Shown here: one piece after another, positions 1 through 10,171 of the stretch
Layout of the letters: each line of letters opens with the position of its first letter
Position numbering within the stretch: position 1 is the first letter of the stretch
Assembly: GCA_016708305.1 (NCBI GenBank)
Contig: JADJGB010000010.1
Span: forward strand, 372,001 to 436,000
Direction of reading: 5' to 3'
Length of the DNA stretch: 64,000 nucleotides
Origin: Sphingobacteriales bacterium
Lineage (GTDB): Bacteria > Bacteroidota > Bacteroidia > Chitinophagales > Chitinophagaceae
Notes under the pieces: generated by a model
What the model was told of the DNA's origin: nothing
The model's input: only the letters and a program-made list of their open reading frames with translations
The model's database searches: none
Position numbers and translations under genes: made by a program

Positions 1-1083
1 GGAGTGCCACACCCAGCCCTACCATCGAAAACAATTCTGGGAAAACAAACGACGGCAGCGGTAATGGAGAGTATAGCAGCAACCTGACCGGGTTATCTGC
101 AAATTCCACTTATTATGTAAGGGCTTTTGCCACAAACAGTGAAGGAACAGCTTATGGCAATGAACTGAGTTTTAAAACTCAAAGCGCTGTGGGTACATTA
201 ACTACTAATGCAGTTGGCAACATCACAACTACCTCGGCAATCAGTGGAGGAAATATTACAAACGATGGAGGAGCTAATATTACAGCACGAGGAGTAGTAT
301 GGAGCAACGCTCCTACGCCAACTGGGCAAAACAATCTGGGCAAAACTACAAATGGTGCCGGCACAGGCAACTTCACCAGCAACATGACAGGGCTGGCAGC
401 TAATACCACTTATTATGTAAGAGCTTATGCCACTAATAGTATTGGAACAGCTTATGGAAATGAGCTGTCATTTAAGACATCGGGTTTTCTTGCTTCAATT
501 ACTACAGATGCCGTAACCAATATCACCTCTGCTACAGCAATCAGTGGCGGTGATATCACTTCTGATGGTGGCAGCGCTATTACTGCAAAAGGTATTGTAT
601 GGAGTACCTCAACCAATCCGTCTTTGCAGAATAATACCGGAAGTACCAATAATGGTACAGGGAGTAGTGGTTTTACAAGTAATCTTACCGGATTAAGCGC
701 CAATACGACCTATTATGTGAGGGCTTATGCCACAAATAGCACAGGTACAGCATACGGAAATGAAGTACCTTTTTCAACAATTGGCGCTCCGGCTACTCTC
801 AGTACAAATACAGTTACAAATGTTACTTCGTCTTCAGCTATTAGCGGTGGCACTATTACATTGGATGGAGGAACTTCAATTACAGCTAAAGGTCTGGTTT
901 GGAGTACCTCATCTAATCCTACCATTCAAAGCTTTATTGGCATTTCTAACAATGGTTCCGGAACGGCAGGTTTTTCTGCTAATCTTACAGGATTAATTCC
1001 AAATACCAACTACTATGTAAGGGCTTTTGCCACTAATAATGCAGGAACATCTTATGGAAATGAGTTGTCGTTTAAAACATCTA
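1..1083 (+). repeat. Tandem coding repeat, exact 300-bp period
   Basis: The same motif encoding YYVRA recurs at positions 111, 411, 711 and 1011, and the motif encoding ELSFKT or a variant closes each unit near 180, 480, 780 and 1080. The period is therefore exactly 300 bp (100 codons), with the first unit cut by the window edge. Copies are clearly related but carry many substitutions, so this is an old array rather than a fresh duplication. Confidence 0.9.
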
Positions 1084-1676
1084 CCGGTAATACATTTACG
1101 GATACACGCGACGGAAACGTATACAGAACGATAATCATTGGGGAAAAAACATGGCTGGCTGAAAATCTCAGATATTTACCAGGGGTAGTAGGACCAGCCA
1201 CCGGCTCTGCCTCCATAGCTTATTATTATGTATTTGGCTACAATGGCAACGATATAAATACTGCAAAAGCCAATGCTAATTATCCAATTTATGGTGTGCT
1301 CTACAATGGGTCTGCTGCACAGGTTGCCTGTCCGCCCGGCTGGCATCTACCCACTTATGAAGAATGGTACGATCTCATATCAGCTTTAGGAGGTGAAAGC
1401 AGCGCAGGCGGCAAACTGAAAGAACCAGGTAACCTCCGGTGGAACAATCCTAACGCAGGGGCTACAAACGAAGGTGGTTTTGCAGCGTTTGCCGGAGGAT
1501 ATCGCAATGATGCAGGCACATTTGTAAACAAAGGCGCAATCGGCAGTTGGTGGGGAGGTTCTACCGATGTAAAAGGAAATGCTGCTACCATGAGTTTATC
1601 CTACAGTACTTCAAATGCTAATATTTATTATGCAAGCAAGACCATCGGATTTTCAATTCGATGTGTAAAAAATTGA
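3..1676 (+). CDS. FISUMP-domain surface protein with tandem repeats (5' end outside window)
   Basis: The frame is open from the first bases of the window, so the start lies upstream. The visible part holds three full and one partial copy of a 100-residue repeat with the recurring motifs ISGG-I-DGG, GxVWS, LTGL-xNTxYYVRA and GTxYGNELSFKT, which resemble fibronectin-III-like modules. A C-terminal domain begins TFTDTRDGNVYRT and contains GEKTWLAENLRY, CPPGWHLPTYEEW and a final GFSIRCVKN. These are hallmarks of the FISUMP (Fibrobacter succinogenes major paralogous) domain, common in secreted Bacteroidota proteins. Its role is unknown; a surface or adhesive function is an inference from the modular build. 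No secretion signal can be seen because the N-terminus is missing. Confidence 0.85.
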   Translation, partial: SATPSPTIENNSGKTNDGSGNGEYSSNLTGLSANSTYYVRAFATNSEGTAYGNELSFKTQSAVGTLTTNAVGNITTTSAISGGNITNDGGANITARGVVWSNAPTPTGQNNLGKTTNGAGTGNFTSNMTGLAANTTYYVRAYATNSIGTAYGNELSFKTSGFLASITTDAVTNITSATAISGGDITSDGGSAITAKGIVWSTSTNPSLQNNTGSTNNGTGSSGFTSNLTGLSANTTYYVRAYATNSTGTAYGNEVPFSTIGAPATLSTNTVTNVTSSSAISGGTITLDGGTSITAKGLVWSTSSNPTIQSFIGISNNGSGTAGFSANLTGLIPNTNYYVRAFATNNAGTSYGNELSFKTSTGNTFTDTRDGNVYRTIIIGEKTWLAENLRYLPGVVGPATGSASIAYYYVFGYNGNDINTAKANANYPIYGVLYNGSAAQVACPPGWHLPTYEEWYDLISALGGESSAGGKLKEPGNLRWNNPNAGATNEGGFAAFAGGYRNDAGTFVNKGAIGSWWGGSTDVKGNAATMSLSYSTSNANIYYASKTIGFSIRCVKN

Positions 1677-1780
1677 TAAATAGCGAGTTGTAAAATTAAA
1701 CGAACTTCCCAGTAAAATGAACTGATGACTTAACCCAGAAATTTTTATACCTGAAAACCTGAAAATTATTTTACGAATTA

Positions 1781-1842
1781 AAACATTAACCGCATTTTTT
1801 CAAAACCAACCCCCACGGACAACCGAAATGCGGTTAATGTTT
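1781..1842. terminator. Perfect 17-bp inverted repeat, probable bidirectional terminator
   Basis: AAACATTAACCGCATTT (1781-1797) is perfectly complementary to 1826-1842, with a 28-nt spacer. It lies between two convergent genes, the FISUMP protein ending at 1676 and trhO ending at 1873. T or A runs flank the arms on both strands, so it could terminate transcription from either side. Confidence 0.6.
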
Positions 1843-1872
1843 ATCATTCTATTCAAATAAATAATTTATCCG

Positions 1873-2907
1873 TTATACCTGCTTCTTAAACCTCATCAAC
1901 AGGGATCTTGATTTATTAAAAATATTTCTCCCTAGATCAATCCCTTTTCTACGGATTTTCTGTTCTTCCTCTGGCAGATGAATGAACTCTTGACATTCTT
2001 TGCTGCAGCAATTTTCATACTTTTCCCTACATTCATCGCACTGAATAAAAAGCAGATGACAGACATCATTGGCACAGTTGACATGCATATCTGCCGGCTT
2101 GCCGCACTGATGGCAATGGGCTATAATTTCGTCAGAAATTCGCTCCCCTAACCTTTGGTCAAACACAAAATTCTTGCCATGAAATTTTATCGGTAATCCC
2201 TCAGACCGAGCCTGATTAACATAGTTGATAACGCCTCCCTCCAAGTGAAAAACATTTTTAAACCCTTCGTGCAACATGTAAGCTGATGCTTTCTCGCACC
2301 GAATACCCCCAGTACAATACATGATGATGTTTTTATCCTTATGCTCCTGCATCATTTCGGCAGCCATTGGCAATTGCTCACGAAATGTATCGCTGGGTAT
2401 TTCAATAGCATTTCCAAAATGACCTACTTCATACTCATAATGATTCCGCATGTCTATCACAATCGTCTCAGGATCATTGGTAAGTTCATTAAACTTTTGG
2501 GCATTTACATACTTCCCCTTATTTACCATATCAAACGAAGTATCTTCAATTCCATCGGCTACAATTTTATGACGCACTTTGATATCCAGCACATAAAACG
2601 ATTTGCCATCATCATCAACGGCAAAATTCAAGCGCAATCCATCCAATGGCTTTACGCCATATAGGTAAGCCTTAAATTGTTCAAAACTACCAGTTGGAAC
2701 ACTTATCTGCGCATTGATGCCTTCATGCGCCACATAAATCCTGCCCAACACACTTAATCTGGACAGGTCGCGGTACAACTGATTCCTGAAAACCTCAGGC
2801 TCATCAATTTTAAAATAACAATAGAAAGAAATGGTAGTACGTGGTGTGTTTTCTTTCAGAATACGCTCTTTCAGCTCCTTGCGGGAGATACGATTGTGTA
2901 ATGCCAT
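1873..2907 (-). CDS. trhO: tRNA uridine(34) hydroxylase, rhodanese family
   Basis: This matches the TrhO/YceA family, which makes 5-hydroxyuridine at tRNA position 34 in an oxygen-dependent reaction. I chose the ATG at 2905-2907 (MALHNRISRKELK), since the preceding 24 residues of open frame look unlike the family. The N-terminal region carries the family motif YVAHEGINAQISVP. The rhodanese domain has IDMRNHYEYEVGHFGNA and the loop MYCTGGIRC with its Cys near residue 198. The C-terminus has a Cys-rich zinc-like cluster (CHQCGK, CANDVC, CDECREK, CCSKEC). The frame is intact and the length of about 344 residues is normal. It stands alone, convergent with the upstream surface-protein gene. Confidence 0.9.
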   Translation of the reverse strand: MALHNRISRKELKERILKENTPRTTISFYCYFKIDEPEVFRNQLYRDLSRLSVLGRIYVAHEGINAQISVPTGSFEQFKAYLYGVKPLDGLRLNFAVDDDGKSFYVLDIKVRHKIVADGIEDTSFDMVNKGKYVNAQKFNELTNDPETIVIDMRNHYEYEVGHFGNAIEIPSDTFREQLPMAAEMMQEHKDKNIIMYCTGGIRCEKASAYMLHEGFKNVFHLEGGVINYVNQARSEGLPIKFHGKNFVFDQRLGERISDEIIAHCHQCGKPADMHVNCANDVCHLLFIQCDECREKYENCCSKECQEFIHLPEEEQKIRRKGIDLGRNIFNKSRSLLMRFKKQV

Positions 2908-3013
2908 AATACTCAAAATGTGACCGCGCTCGAGGGCGGGAATTAAAAAACATAATTGGACAGTTGCATGCTGCACCAAATTTCGGCGACAAAGTTATGA
3001 TATTCTGGCGGTT

Positions 3014-3360
3014 CTAATAATCATGTTTTCGTAAAAAAGAAGCGCTTAAAGCCGCAATACCGGCTACCAAACCACCTACAACACCAGTAACTAAAATCAT
3101 TATTGCAGGACTATTGCCTACACTCAACAGCGCTCTATCCTACCGGCCAGTATCCCGGCATTGGACGAATTGATTAAAGCAGACAACAAAATCCATAAAA
3201 TAAAAACACCCAGAAAGCCCGAAAGAAACGATTTTGCCGGATGTTGTGGCATCAATAATGATATCAAAAAAGCAATAATGGCGATTGACCACCAGGGCAG
3301 GTAAAGACCGGCTAAGAATGAAAATATGGCAATTGATATTATGGAAATCAGAAAACGCAT
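3014..3360 (-). CDS. Small membrane protein, frameshifted near its middle
   Basis: The start at 3360 gives MRFLISIISIAIF followed by about three hydrophobic helices (SFLAGLYLPWW, SIAIIAFLISLLMP, FLGVFILWILLSALI). The frame then hits a stop at 3124. One base away the protein resumes as ALLSVGNSPAIMILVTGVVGGLVAGIA... and ends at 3014 with FLRKHDY. The two parts read as one 115-residue membrane protein of a type I recall as widespread and uncharacterised in Bacteroidota. I cannot assign a function. The shift lies around 3128-3135 and is probably a sequencing indel. Confidence 0.6.
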
Positions 3361-3407
3361 TGGGTTAGGAATTTAGACGTTAGACTTTAGATTTTAGATA
3401 TAAGACT

Positions 3408-5857
3408 TTAGATTTTGTCGAATTTCATGATCCACTTTACACGGTTATCCTTTTCTTCTTCTTTCTTCATCATCCAAAGCGGATAATATTTGCCGGCCAC
3501 CCAGGTATCCACAGCATTGTCATAAAATTTACTGCCGGGGTTTCCGCTTTGCCCACCGGGATAGACACCGTATGCTTCAGTCTCTTTGGTCATCTGCACA
3601 ATCATCCGCCAGCTCGGGCCGTGGCTTTTGGTAACCGCATTGATAATATTATTCCAGCCACCTACATTCAATCCCGGCCTTGCAAAAGCCATAAGTGTTT
3701 TACCCAATAAATGATAAATGGTAACATCTTTGAATTTTGTCCATTGCAACCTGCCTCCTTTCTCAGCTTTCTCAAGTGTTTCGGAAGTTTTGTTCAATGC
3801 AATGGTAACCTGATCATGAATTGTCTCCACACCCGCCGTATTTATATCATCAACAAAACCCAGTAATGTAGAATCTTTTCTAAGCAACTCCATTGTTGTT
3901 TGCTCTTCAGGTATCGGCGCTACGGGACCTGCTTTGCTCAGTTCATCATACCAAATCCCCTTTTGCAAACTATCCACCCATATCTGATAAATCGTTTGAC
4001 CCACTGACTCAGGCTCAGCATTCAAATCCCAGTTTTTAAATTCATTTAAATATTTTTTTGCAGTAGTATTAAGCGCAGATTCATTTACATATTTCAACAG
4101 CATTGGCTTCATGTCTTCAGCCATTACATTGAAATAATTATCCTGTAGCTTCATCATATCCCGGGTAGTAATTCTATTCATTTGAGATAAGAAATGTTCA
4201 ATGGCAATACCTCTTGGCGTGATATATGAGCCAGGAATATAAAACGGATAAGTAGCATCGGCCGGTCTTTGATTGGCGCTCTCCAGAAAACCTCTTGCAG
4301 GATTAAGTGCATGAGGATTTTCGGTCTGAGGATAAATCCTGCCAAAGATAGCTGCTATCAGTTCCAGGCATCACATATCTTCCTGCCCATTCCATCTATC
4401 AGGAAATTTTCCCTGCTGCCAAATGGCAATATCACCCGTCTTGGAAGCAAAGACAAAATTCTGCCTGGGACATTCAAAGGCTTTATGGCTTCAGCATAAT
4501 CAGGATAGTTTTTTGCGCGGTTCAAATTAAAAAATGTAATACCGTCATCTCCGGTATGATGTGCCACCCACTTCACTGCTAAGGCATTGAAGTGTGCAAT
4601 CGAATCTGCAAAATTGCGGTCGTGCATTATAGGTCCAAAAACAGTATAGGCAACAGTGTCAAAAATGGCTGGCCCGTTTTTAACCATTATTTCCTCAATT
4701 CTCTGAGCTACCGGCTTCCACTCATTATTATACCAGTATTCCTTTTTTGAATCATCTCTGAACTTTATAGCATAATAATCTTTCACATCGCGCTGTGCAT
4801 TGGTTACGCCCCATGAGATGCTGTCATTAAAACCGATAATCACAAAAGGGCTGCCCGGCAAAGAGGCGCCATATACATTTAACTCGGGAGTGGTCAACTG
4901 AATTTCGTACCAGATAGAAGGCAGCGACAATTCCAGATGCGGGTCATTACACAAAATCGGTGCGCCGCTTTGAGTTTTGCTCCCTGCCACTACCCAGTTG
5001 TTGCTGCCATTATCTGGATTAGGTTTATAAAATTCTTCAAATGCAATTGCTGTGGTCTTACTGTCAAAATAGGCTGAATCCGCATTGACAGGCTCTTTGA
5101 GCAGAGCGATAGGTTTGGGAAACGGCGTTCCTTGGGGAACAATCGGAACAAGCGAATCAGGCACTTGAGGATAAATAGCATTTATCTGAGCATTACTTAA
5201 AACAGATTTTAAATTGGTATAAGCCAAATCCCTTTCAGTACCTGAAGAAAGCATTTTTGCCATCATTTTCAATAATAAAGCTGTGCGTAGATTTGTCCAT
5301 TCTTCGGGTTGAAAATTGAGCAATTTATATTCAATTGGCAAATCTTTTTGCTTCAGTGAATGAATGTAGGCATTAATTCCTGCAGTGTAAGAAGAATACA
5401 TTTTTTTTGCATTATCATCCTTTTCCATCGCAACCAATGAGTTTTCGGCAGCAAACTTCATCCCCAGCCTTCTTTGTTCTTTATCAAAAGCAATCGCTTT
5501 AGCACCTGCAATCTCGCTTGCCCTTCCTTCGGCGGCCTTTGTTTGCAAGTCCATCTGAAAGAGTCGGAATCGGGCGTGTAAATAGCCTTGCACGAAATAT
5601 AAATCTTCATCGTTTTCGGCAAAAACATGCGGCACCAATCTTTCATCCATATAAACACTTACTTTATCCTTGAGTTCAAGGAAGTTAAGGCTGCTGCTGA
5701 AATCATAAGAAGTATCCTCGGCATTTTGCCAAAAACCTGTTTGCGGACTTAAAAAACTGCCCAATGGCATAGGAATCGTTTCTCCGATAGGTTTGTTCAA
5801 AAACCATATCAAAACTCCTGTAATAGCAGCTGTTACAATAAACGGGATGACGCGCAT
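3408..5857 (-). CDS. Penicillin acylase family (S45) amidase, several frameshifts
   Basis: This is an N-terminal nucleophile hydrolase of the penicillin amidase/acyl-homoserine-lactone acylase family. An N-terminal membrane segment (IPFIVTAAITGVLIWFL) suggests export or anchoring. The alpha-chain region has VPHVFAENDEDLYFVQGYLHARFRLFQMD. The autocatalytic site is NGSNNWVVAGSKT, with the nucleophile Ser near residue 285, followed by LCNDPHLELSLPSIWYE. The C-terminal part restarts around 4181 (MNRITTRDMMKLQ) and ends with the usual GGQSGNPGSKFYDN. Between 4330 and 4480 the reading frame changes at least three times, yet expected motifs appear in successive frames (FASKTGDIAIWQQGKF, GRYVMPGTDSSYLW, PQTENPHALNP). 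The substrate is unknown. I read this as one full-length gene with sequence errors. Confidence 0.85.
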
Positions 5858-5966
5858 AAATATAATTAATGGTGAAAGTTAAGAAATTATTACAATCTAC
5901 ATGAAACTTACCAATATAAAATTTTTAGTTCTTACCTTTATACATTCACAATCAGTCGCTAAAGCC

Positions 5967-8903
5967 ATGTTGAATTTTGAAGAATTAAATAATACATTTT
6001 TAGGAGAATTATATTTTAACGACAGTACCAAACATGTAGCACAAAAAATAATTTACTCCACAGATGCATCCGTTTTTCAGGAGCGACCCATTGCGGTAGC
6101 TATACCCAAAACAAAGGAAGATATTTTGAAATGTATTTTATTTGCCGGCAAAAATAACATTACACTCATTCCCAGAGCTGCCGGAACCTCGCTTGCAGGT
6201 CAGGTTGTGGGCAAAGGAATGGTAGTCGATATCTCGAAATATTTTACCAGCATTATTGAATTAAATGTGGATGAAAAGTGGGCACGTGTGCAACCGGGTG
6301 TTATCCGTGATGACCTGAACATCTATCTGAAACCTTTTGGCCTGATGTACGCTCCCGAAACCTCCACTGCCAACAGGGCTATGATTGGCGGAATGATTGG
6401 CAACAATTCATGCGGACTTCATTCGATTGTCTGGGGCGATGCGCGAAAGCACCTCCTGGAAACTCATGTCATACTTAGCGACGGAACAGAGGCAGTATTT
6501 AAAAATATTTCGGCGCAGGAATTAGTTGAAAAGGCAAAACAAAATACGCTGGAAGGTAGTATTTATAAAAAATTAAATGATTTATTATCTGCTGAAAAAA
6601 ATCAGAAAAGCATCAATGAAGGATATCCTAAAAAATCATTAACCAGAAGGAATACCGGTTATGCGCTTGATTTTTTATTGGATCAAAAATTAAGTCATGA
6701 ACAATCGTTTAACCTTTGCAGTTTACTGGCAGGCAGCGAGGGTACACTGGCTTATATCACTGAGGCCAGATTAAATTTGATACCTATTCCACCACCTAAA
6801 GATGCGTTGGTTTGCGCCCATTTCAGTTCGCTCTCAGAAGCATTACATGCAAATAATATTATTCTGAAACATCAACCAATGGCTTCGGAGTTAGTGGATA
6901 AATTTATCATGGACTTCACCAAAGGCCATCCCACCTATCAGTACAACCGCTTTTTTATTGAAGGTGAGCCGGAAGCCATGCTGATGGTAGAATTTCTGGA
7001 GGAAGACGATGGGGCGCTTAATAAAAAAACTTCTGCGCTGATAGAAGACCTGAAGAAAAACAATCTGGGATATGCTTTTCCCGTTGTGAAAGGCGAAAAG
7101 GCCAAGCTCGCCTGGGACATCAGGAAAGCCGGATTGGGCCTTATCAGAAATATGCCGGGCGACACACAACCGGTAAACCTTATTGAAGATTGTGCAGTAT
7201 CTCCTAAAGATCTTCCTTACTATATTGAAGATTTACAAAAAGTATTAAACAAGTATGAACTGACAGCATCCTATTATGCGCATGCAGGAGCAGGAGAACT
7301 GCATGTGGAACCTATGATCAACTTAAAAACAAAAAAAGGAAAAGAGGTTTTCAAAAATGTATTGAAAGAAACAACCGGGTTAGTAAAAAAATACAATGGC
7401 TCACTGAGCGGCGAACATGGCGATGGCAGATTACGCGGAGAATTTATTCCTTCGGTTTTGGGCAATGAGGTATATAAGCTGCTTGAACAGGTAAAAAATA
7501 TATTTGACCCTAAAGGCGTTTTCAATGCAGGGAAAATAGTGAATACGCCGCCCATGAATCAGCAGCACAGGTATGAAGCCGATAAACCTGTAAGGAAAAT
7601 AAAAACGGTTTTCAATTTCGACAGCGAGGAAAATATTCTGCATCTGGCAGAAAAATGTTCGGGTTCGGGAGATTGCCGTCGCACACATCTTTCAGGCGGC
7701 ACCATGTGTCCGTCCTATATGGCCACGCGTCAGGAGAAAGATACCACGCGGGCCAGGGCCAACACGCTTCGTCAGTTTCTTACCGACTCAACAAAAGAAA
7801 ATCCTTTTGACCATCCTGAAATAAAAGAGGTTATGGACTTATGCCTGAGTTGCAAATCCTGTAAGTCGGAATGTCCTACCAATGTTGATATTACCAAACT
7901 TAAAGCCGAGTTTTTACAACATTATTACGATGCACATGGCGTGCCCTTCAGGTCGTGGCTGATAGCCAATTTTACAAAATCGCAACAATTGGGCATTATG
8001 GCACCGCCACTTTATAATGCTATCGTAAAAAATAAATTCACGGCTTCCCTTATCAAAAGGACAATCGGTTTTGCAGTGGACAGGTCTCTACCAACAGTTG
8101 GCAATATTTCTTTAAGAAGATGGCATGAGAAAAGAGTTGGCAGAAAACAATCTTTAAAATCAAATAAAAAAGCACATCTGTTCTGTGATGAGTTTACTAA
8201 TTACAATGATGTGGAATTAGGCAAAAAAGGTATTCTACTTTTGGAAGCGCTGGGTTATGAAGTAATTATTCCCCACCACGGAGAAAGCGGCAGAACTTAT
8301 TTATCAAAAGGATTAGTTCGCAAAGCACAGAAAATTATTATTAAAAACATTGAGCATTTAAGTAAAATCGTTACCGAGGCAGTTCCTTTAGTGGGCATAG
8401 AACCCTCTGCTATTCTCACTTTCAGAGATGAGGCTCCTGATCTTTGTCCTGAGCATCTTAAAAACGAGACAAACAGATTGGCCAAAAACAGTTTTACGAT
8501 AGAAGAGTTTTTATTGAATGAATTTAAAAACGGAAAAATCAGTTCTTCTCAGTTTACAAATGAAAATAGAAAAATAAAACTGCATGGCCATTGCTATCAG
8601 AAAACCTATCATCTTGTAGGAAAGGTGAAGGAGGTGTTGAGTATTCCCACAAACTATAAAGTTGAAACTATCCCTTCGGGTTGCTGTGGTATGGCCGGCG
8701 CTTTCGGCTTCGAAAAAGAGCATTATGAAACTTCGATGAAAGTAGGTGAATTAGTACTGTTGCCGATGGTAAGAAATCAACCGGCCGATACCATCATTGC
8801 GACTTCGGGAACCAGTTGCCGTCATCAGATAAAAGACGGCGCACAAAAGGAAGCGCTACACCCTGTGGAAATACTTTGGGATGCATTTATAAAAAATCAA
8901 TAA
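5967..8903 (+). CDS. FAD-linked oxidase fused to Fe-S/CCG domains (D-2-hydroxyacid dehydrogenase type)
   Basis: A large two-part oxidoreductase of the YdiJ/GlcD-GlpC-like type. The FAD_binding_4 domain has LIPRAAGTSLAGQVVGKG and the flavin-site region IGGMIGNNSCGLHS. The FAD-oxidase C-terminal domain has YAHAGAGELHVEP and SGEHGDGR. Then come two Fe-S motifs (CSGSGDC...GGTMCPS and CLSCKSCKSECPTNVD) and C-terminal CCG domains (HGHCYQK, SGCCGMAGAFG). Family members oxidise D-lactate, D-2-hydroxyglutarate or similar 2-hydroxyacids at the membrane; the substrate here is not determinable. I prefer the ATG at 5967 (MLNFEELN) to one at 5901, whose extra 22 residues are atypical. The frame is intact at about 978 residues. 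It is divergent from the acylase gene. Confidence 0.9.
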   Translation: MLNFEELNNTFLGELYFNDSTKHVAQKIIYSTDASVFQERPIAVAIPKTKEDILKCILFAGKNNITLIPRAAGTSLAGQVVGKGMVVDISKYFTSIIELNVDEKWARVQPGVIRDDLNIYLKPFGLMYAPETSTANRAMIGGMIGNNSCGLHSIVWGDARKHLLETHVILSDGTEAVFKNISAQELVEKAKQNTLEGSIYKKLNDLLSAEKNQKSINEGYPKKSLTRRNTGYALDFLLDQKLSHEQSFNLCSLLAGSEGTLAYITEARLNLIPIPPPKDALVCAHFSSLSEALHANNIILKHQPMASELVDKFIMDFTKGHPTYQYNRFFIEGEPEAMLMVEFLEEDDGALNKKTSALIEDLKKNNLGYAFPVVKGEKAKLAWDIRKAGLGLIRNMPGDTQPVNLIEDCAVSPKDLPYYIEDLQKVLNKYELTASYYAHAGAGELHVEPMINLKTKKGKEVFKNVLKETTGLVKKYNGSLSGEHGDGRLRGEFIPSVLGNEVYKLLEQVKNIFDPKGVFNAGKIVNTPPMNQQHRYEADKPVRKIKTVFNFDSEENILHLAEKCSGSGDCRRTHLSGGTMCPSYMATRQEKDTTRARANTLRQFLTDSTKENPFDHPEIKEVMDLCLSCKSCKSECPTNVDITKLKAEFLQHYYDAHGVPFRSWLIANFTKSQQLGIMAPPLYNAIVKNKFTASLIKRTIGFAVDRSLPTVGNISLRRWHEKRVGRKQSLKSNKKAHLFCDEFTNYNDVELGKKGILLLEALGYEVIIPHHGESGRTYLSKGLVRKAQKIIIKNIEHLSKIVTEAVPLVGIEPSAILTFRDEAPDLCPEHLKNETNRLAKNSFTIEEFLLNEFKNGKISSSQFTNENRKIKLHGHCYQKTYHLVGKVKEVLSIPTNYKVETIPSGCCGMAGAFGFEKEHYETSMKVGELVLLPMVRNQPADTIIATSGTSCRHQIKDGAQKEALHPVEILWDAFIKNQ

Positions 8904-8921
8904 ATTTGGCTGATTATTTTT

Positions 8922-10171
8922 ATGGCCACCTACGGTAAAATATTATTGATTGCCATGCCGGCATTTTTGATATTCGTGCTTGCAGAGAAATGGTATGCCT
9001 GGCACAAAGGCCACGATAATGTGCGTACCAACGATATGATCAGCAGCCTGCTGAGTGGTGTTACCAATGTTACCAAAGATGTATTGGGCCTGAGCATTGT
9101 GATTATCAGCTACGGGTGGATGGTGAATCACTGGGCATTGATGCACATCAAGGCAACCTGGCTTACGTATATCATTGCCTTTATGGTATTAGATTTTGCG
9201 GGTTATTGTGTACACCGTATTCAGCATGAGTTTAATTTTTTCTGGAATGGCCATATCATTCATCACAGTAGCGAAGAGTTTAACTTAGCCTGTGCTTTGC
9301 GCCAGAGTATTTCATCCATAGCAAATGTATTTTTCGTATTTCTGCTGCCTGCTGCGCTGCTGGGCGTACCCGATACGGTAATTGCCATTGTAGCCCCTTT
9401 GCATTTATTTGCGCAGTTTTGGTATCATACCATACATATCAATAAAATGGGTTTTCTGGAAAAAATAATTGTAACCCCTCTCATCACAGAGTACATCATG
9501 CCATTAATCCGGAGTACATTGACAAAAATTTTTCTCAGGTTTTTATTTTTTGGGATAAAATGTTCGGCACTTTTCAGGAAGAGCTTCCAGAAAAGCCTCC
9601 TGTGTATGGCATTACCCGGCCCGCCGAAACATGGAACCCGATCAAGATAAACTTTCAGCATGTATGGCTGTTGATGAAAGATGCCTGGCGCACCAAAAAC
9701 CGGAAGGACAAGTTCAGACTGTGGATAATGCCAACAGGATGGCGGCCTCCCGATGTGGCTGCCCAATACCCTATCAAAAAATAAAGGATATTTATAACTT
9801 TAAAATACGATACTGCTTTACCTTTTTCATTAAGAGCATGGATTTGGATTCAGCTTATCGCCCTATTATTGTTTATCAGCTATTTGTTTGGCAACATTGC
9901 CGAAATAGGAGCGCCATCTATGTTTTTTTATGGTTTCTTTGTTTTTGCGTATGTATATGCTTTGGCCGAACTTATGGATAATAACAGTTTGGCATGGACA
10001 TGGGAAAGCCTGAAACTTATTACCGGTTTTTTTATTATTGGTTTTTTGGGAAACTGGTTCGGAAGTAGTCTTGTTTTTAACTACATCATCTTCTTCTACC
10101 TCGTCATCTCCTTTATTGTCACCTACTATTTCAGCAGAAAATTCAGTACCAATCTTAGTCTGCAATCTTAG
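8922..10171 (+). CDS. Sterol desaturase / fatty-acid hydroxylase family protein, three frameshifts
   Basis: An integral membrane di-iron oxygenase of the sterol desaturase (ERG3) family. The His clusters HRIQHEFNFFWNGHIIHHSSEEFN are in the first frame. The third cluster, SHHRVHHAINPEY, appears only after shifting frame at the C-run near 9475-9478. The chain then reads through FWDKMFGTFQEE...IKINFQHVWLLMKDAWR, shifts again in the A-run near 9776-9783 and near 9803, and ends with hydrophobic helices (FFYGFFVFAYVYALAELMDNN...) at 10171. The total of about 416 residues matches the long form in Bacteroidota with a C-terminal membrane extension. Its substrate is unknown. The stop overlaps that of the convergent helicase gene by 4 bp. 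Confidence 0.8.

Noticed and set aside
1873..2979. Longer trhO start at 2979
   Set aside because: The first 24 residues (MVQHATVQLCFLIPALERGH...) do not resemble the family; MALHNRISRKELK at 2907 does.
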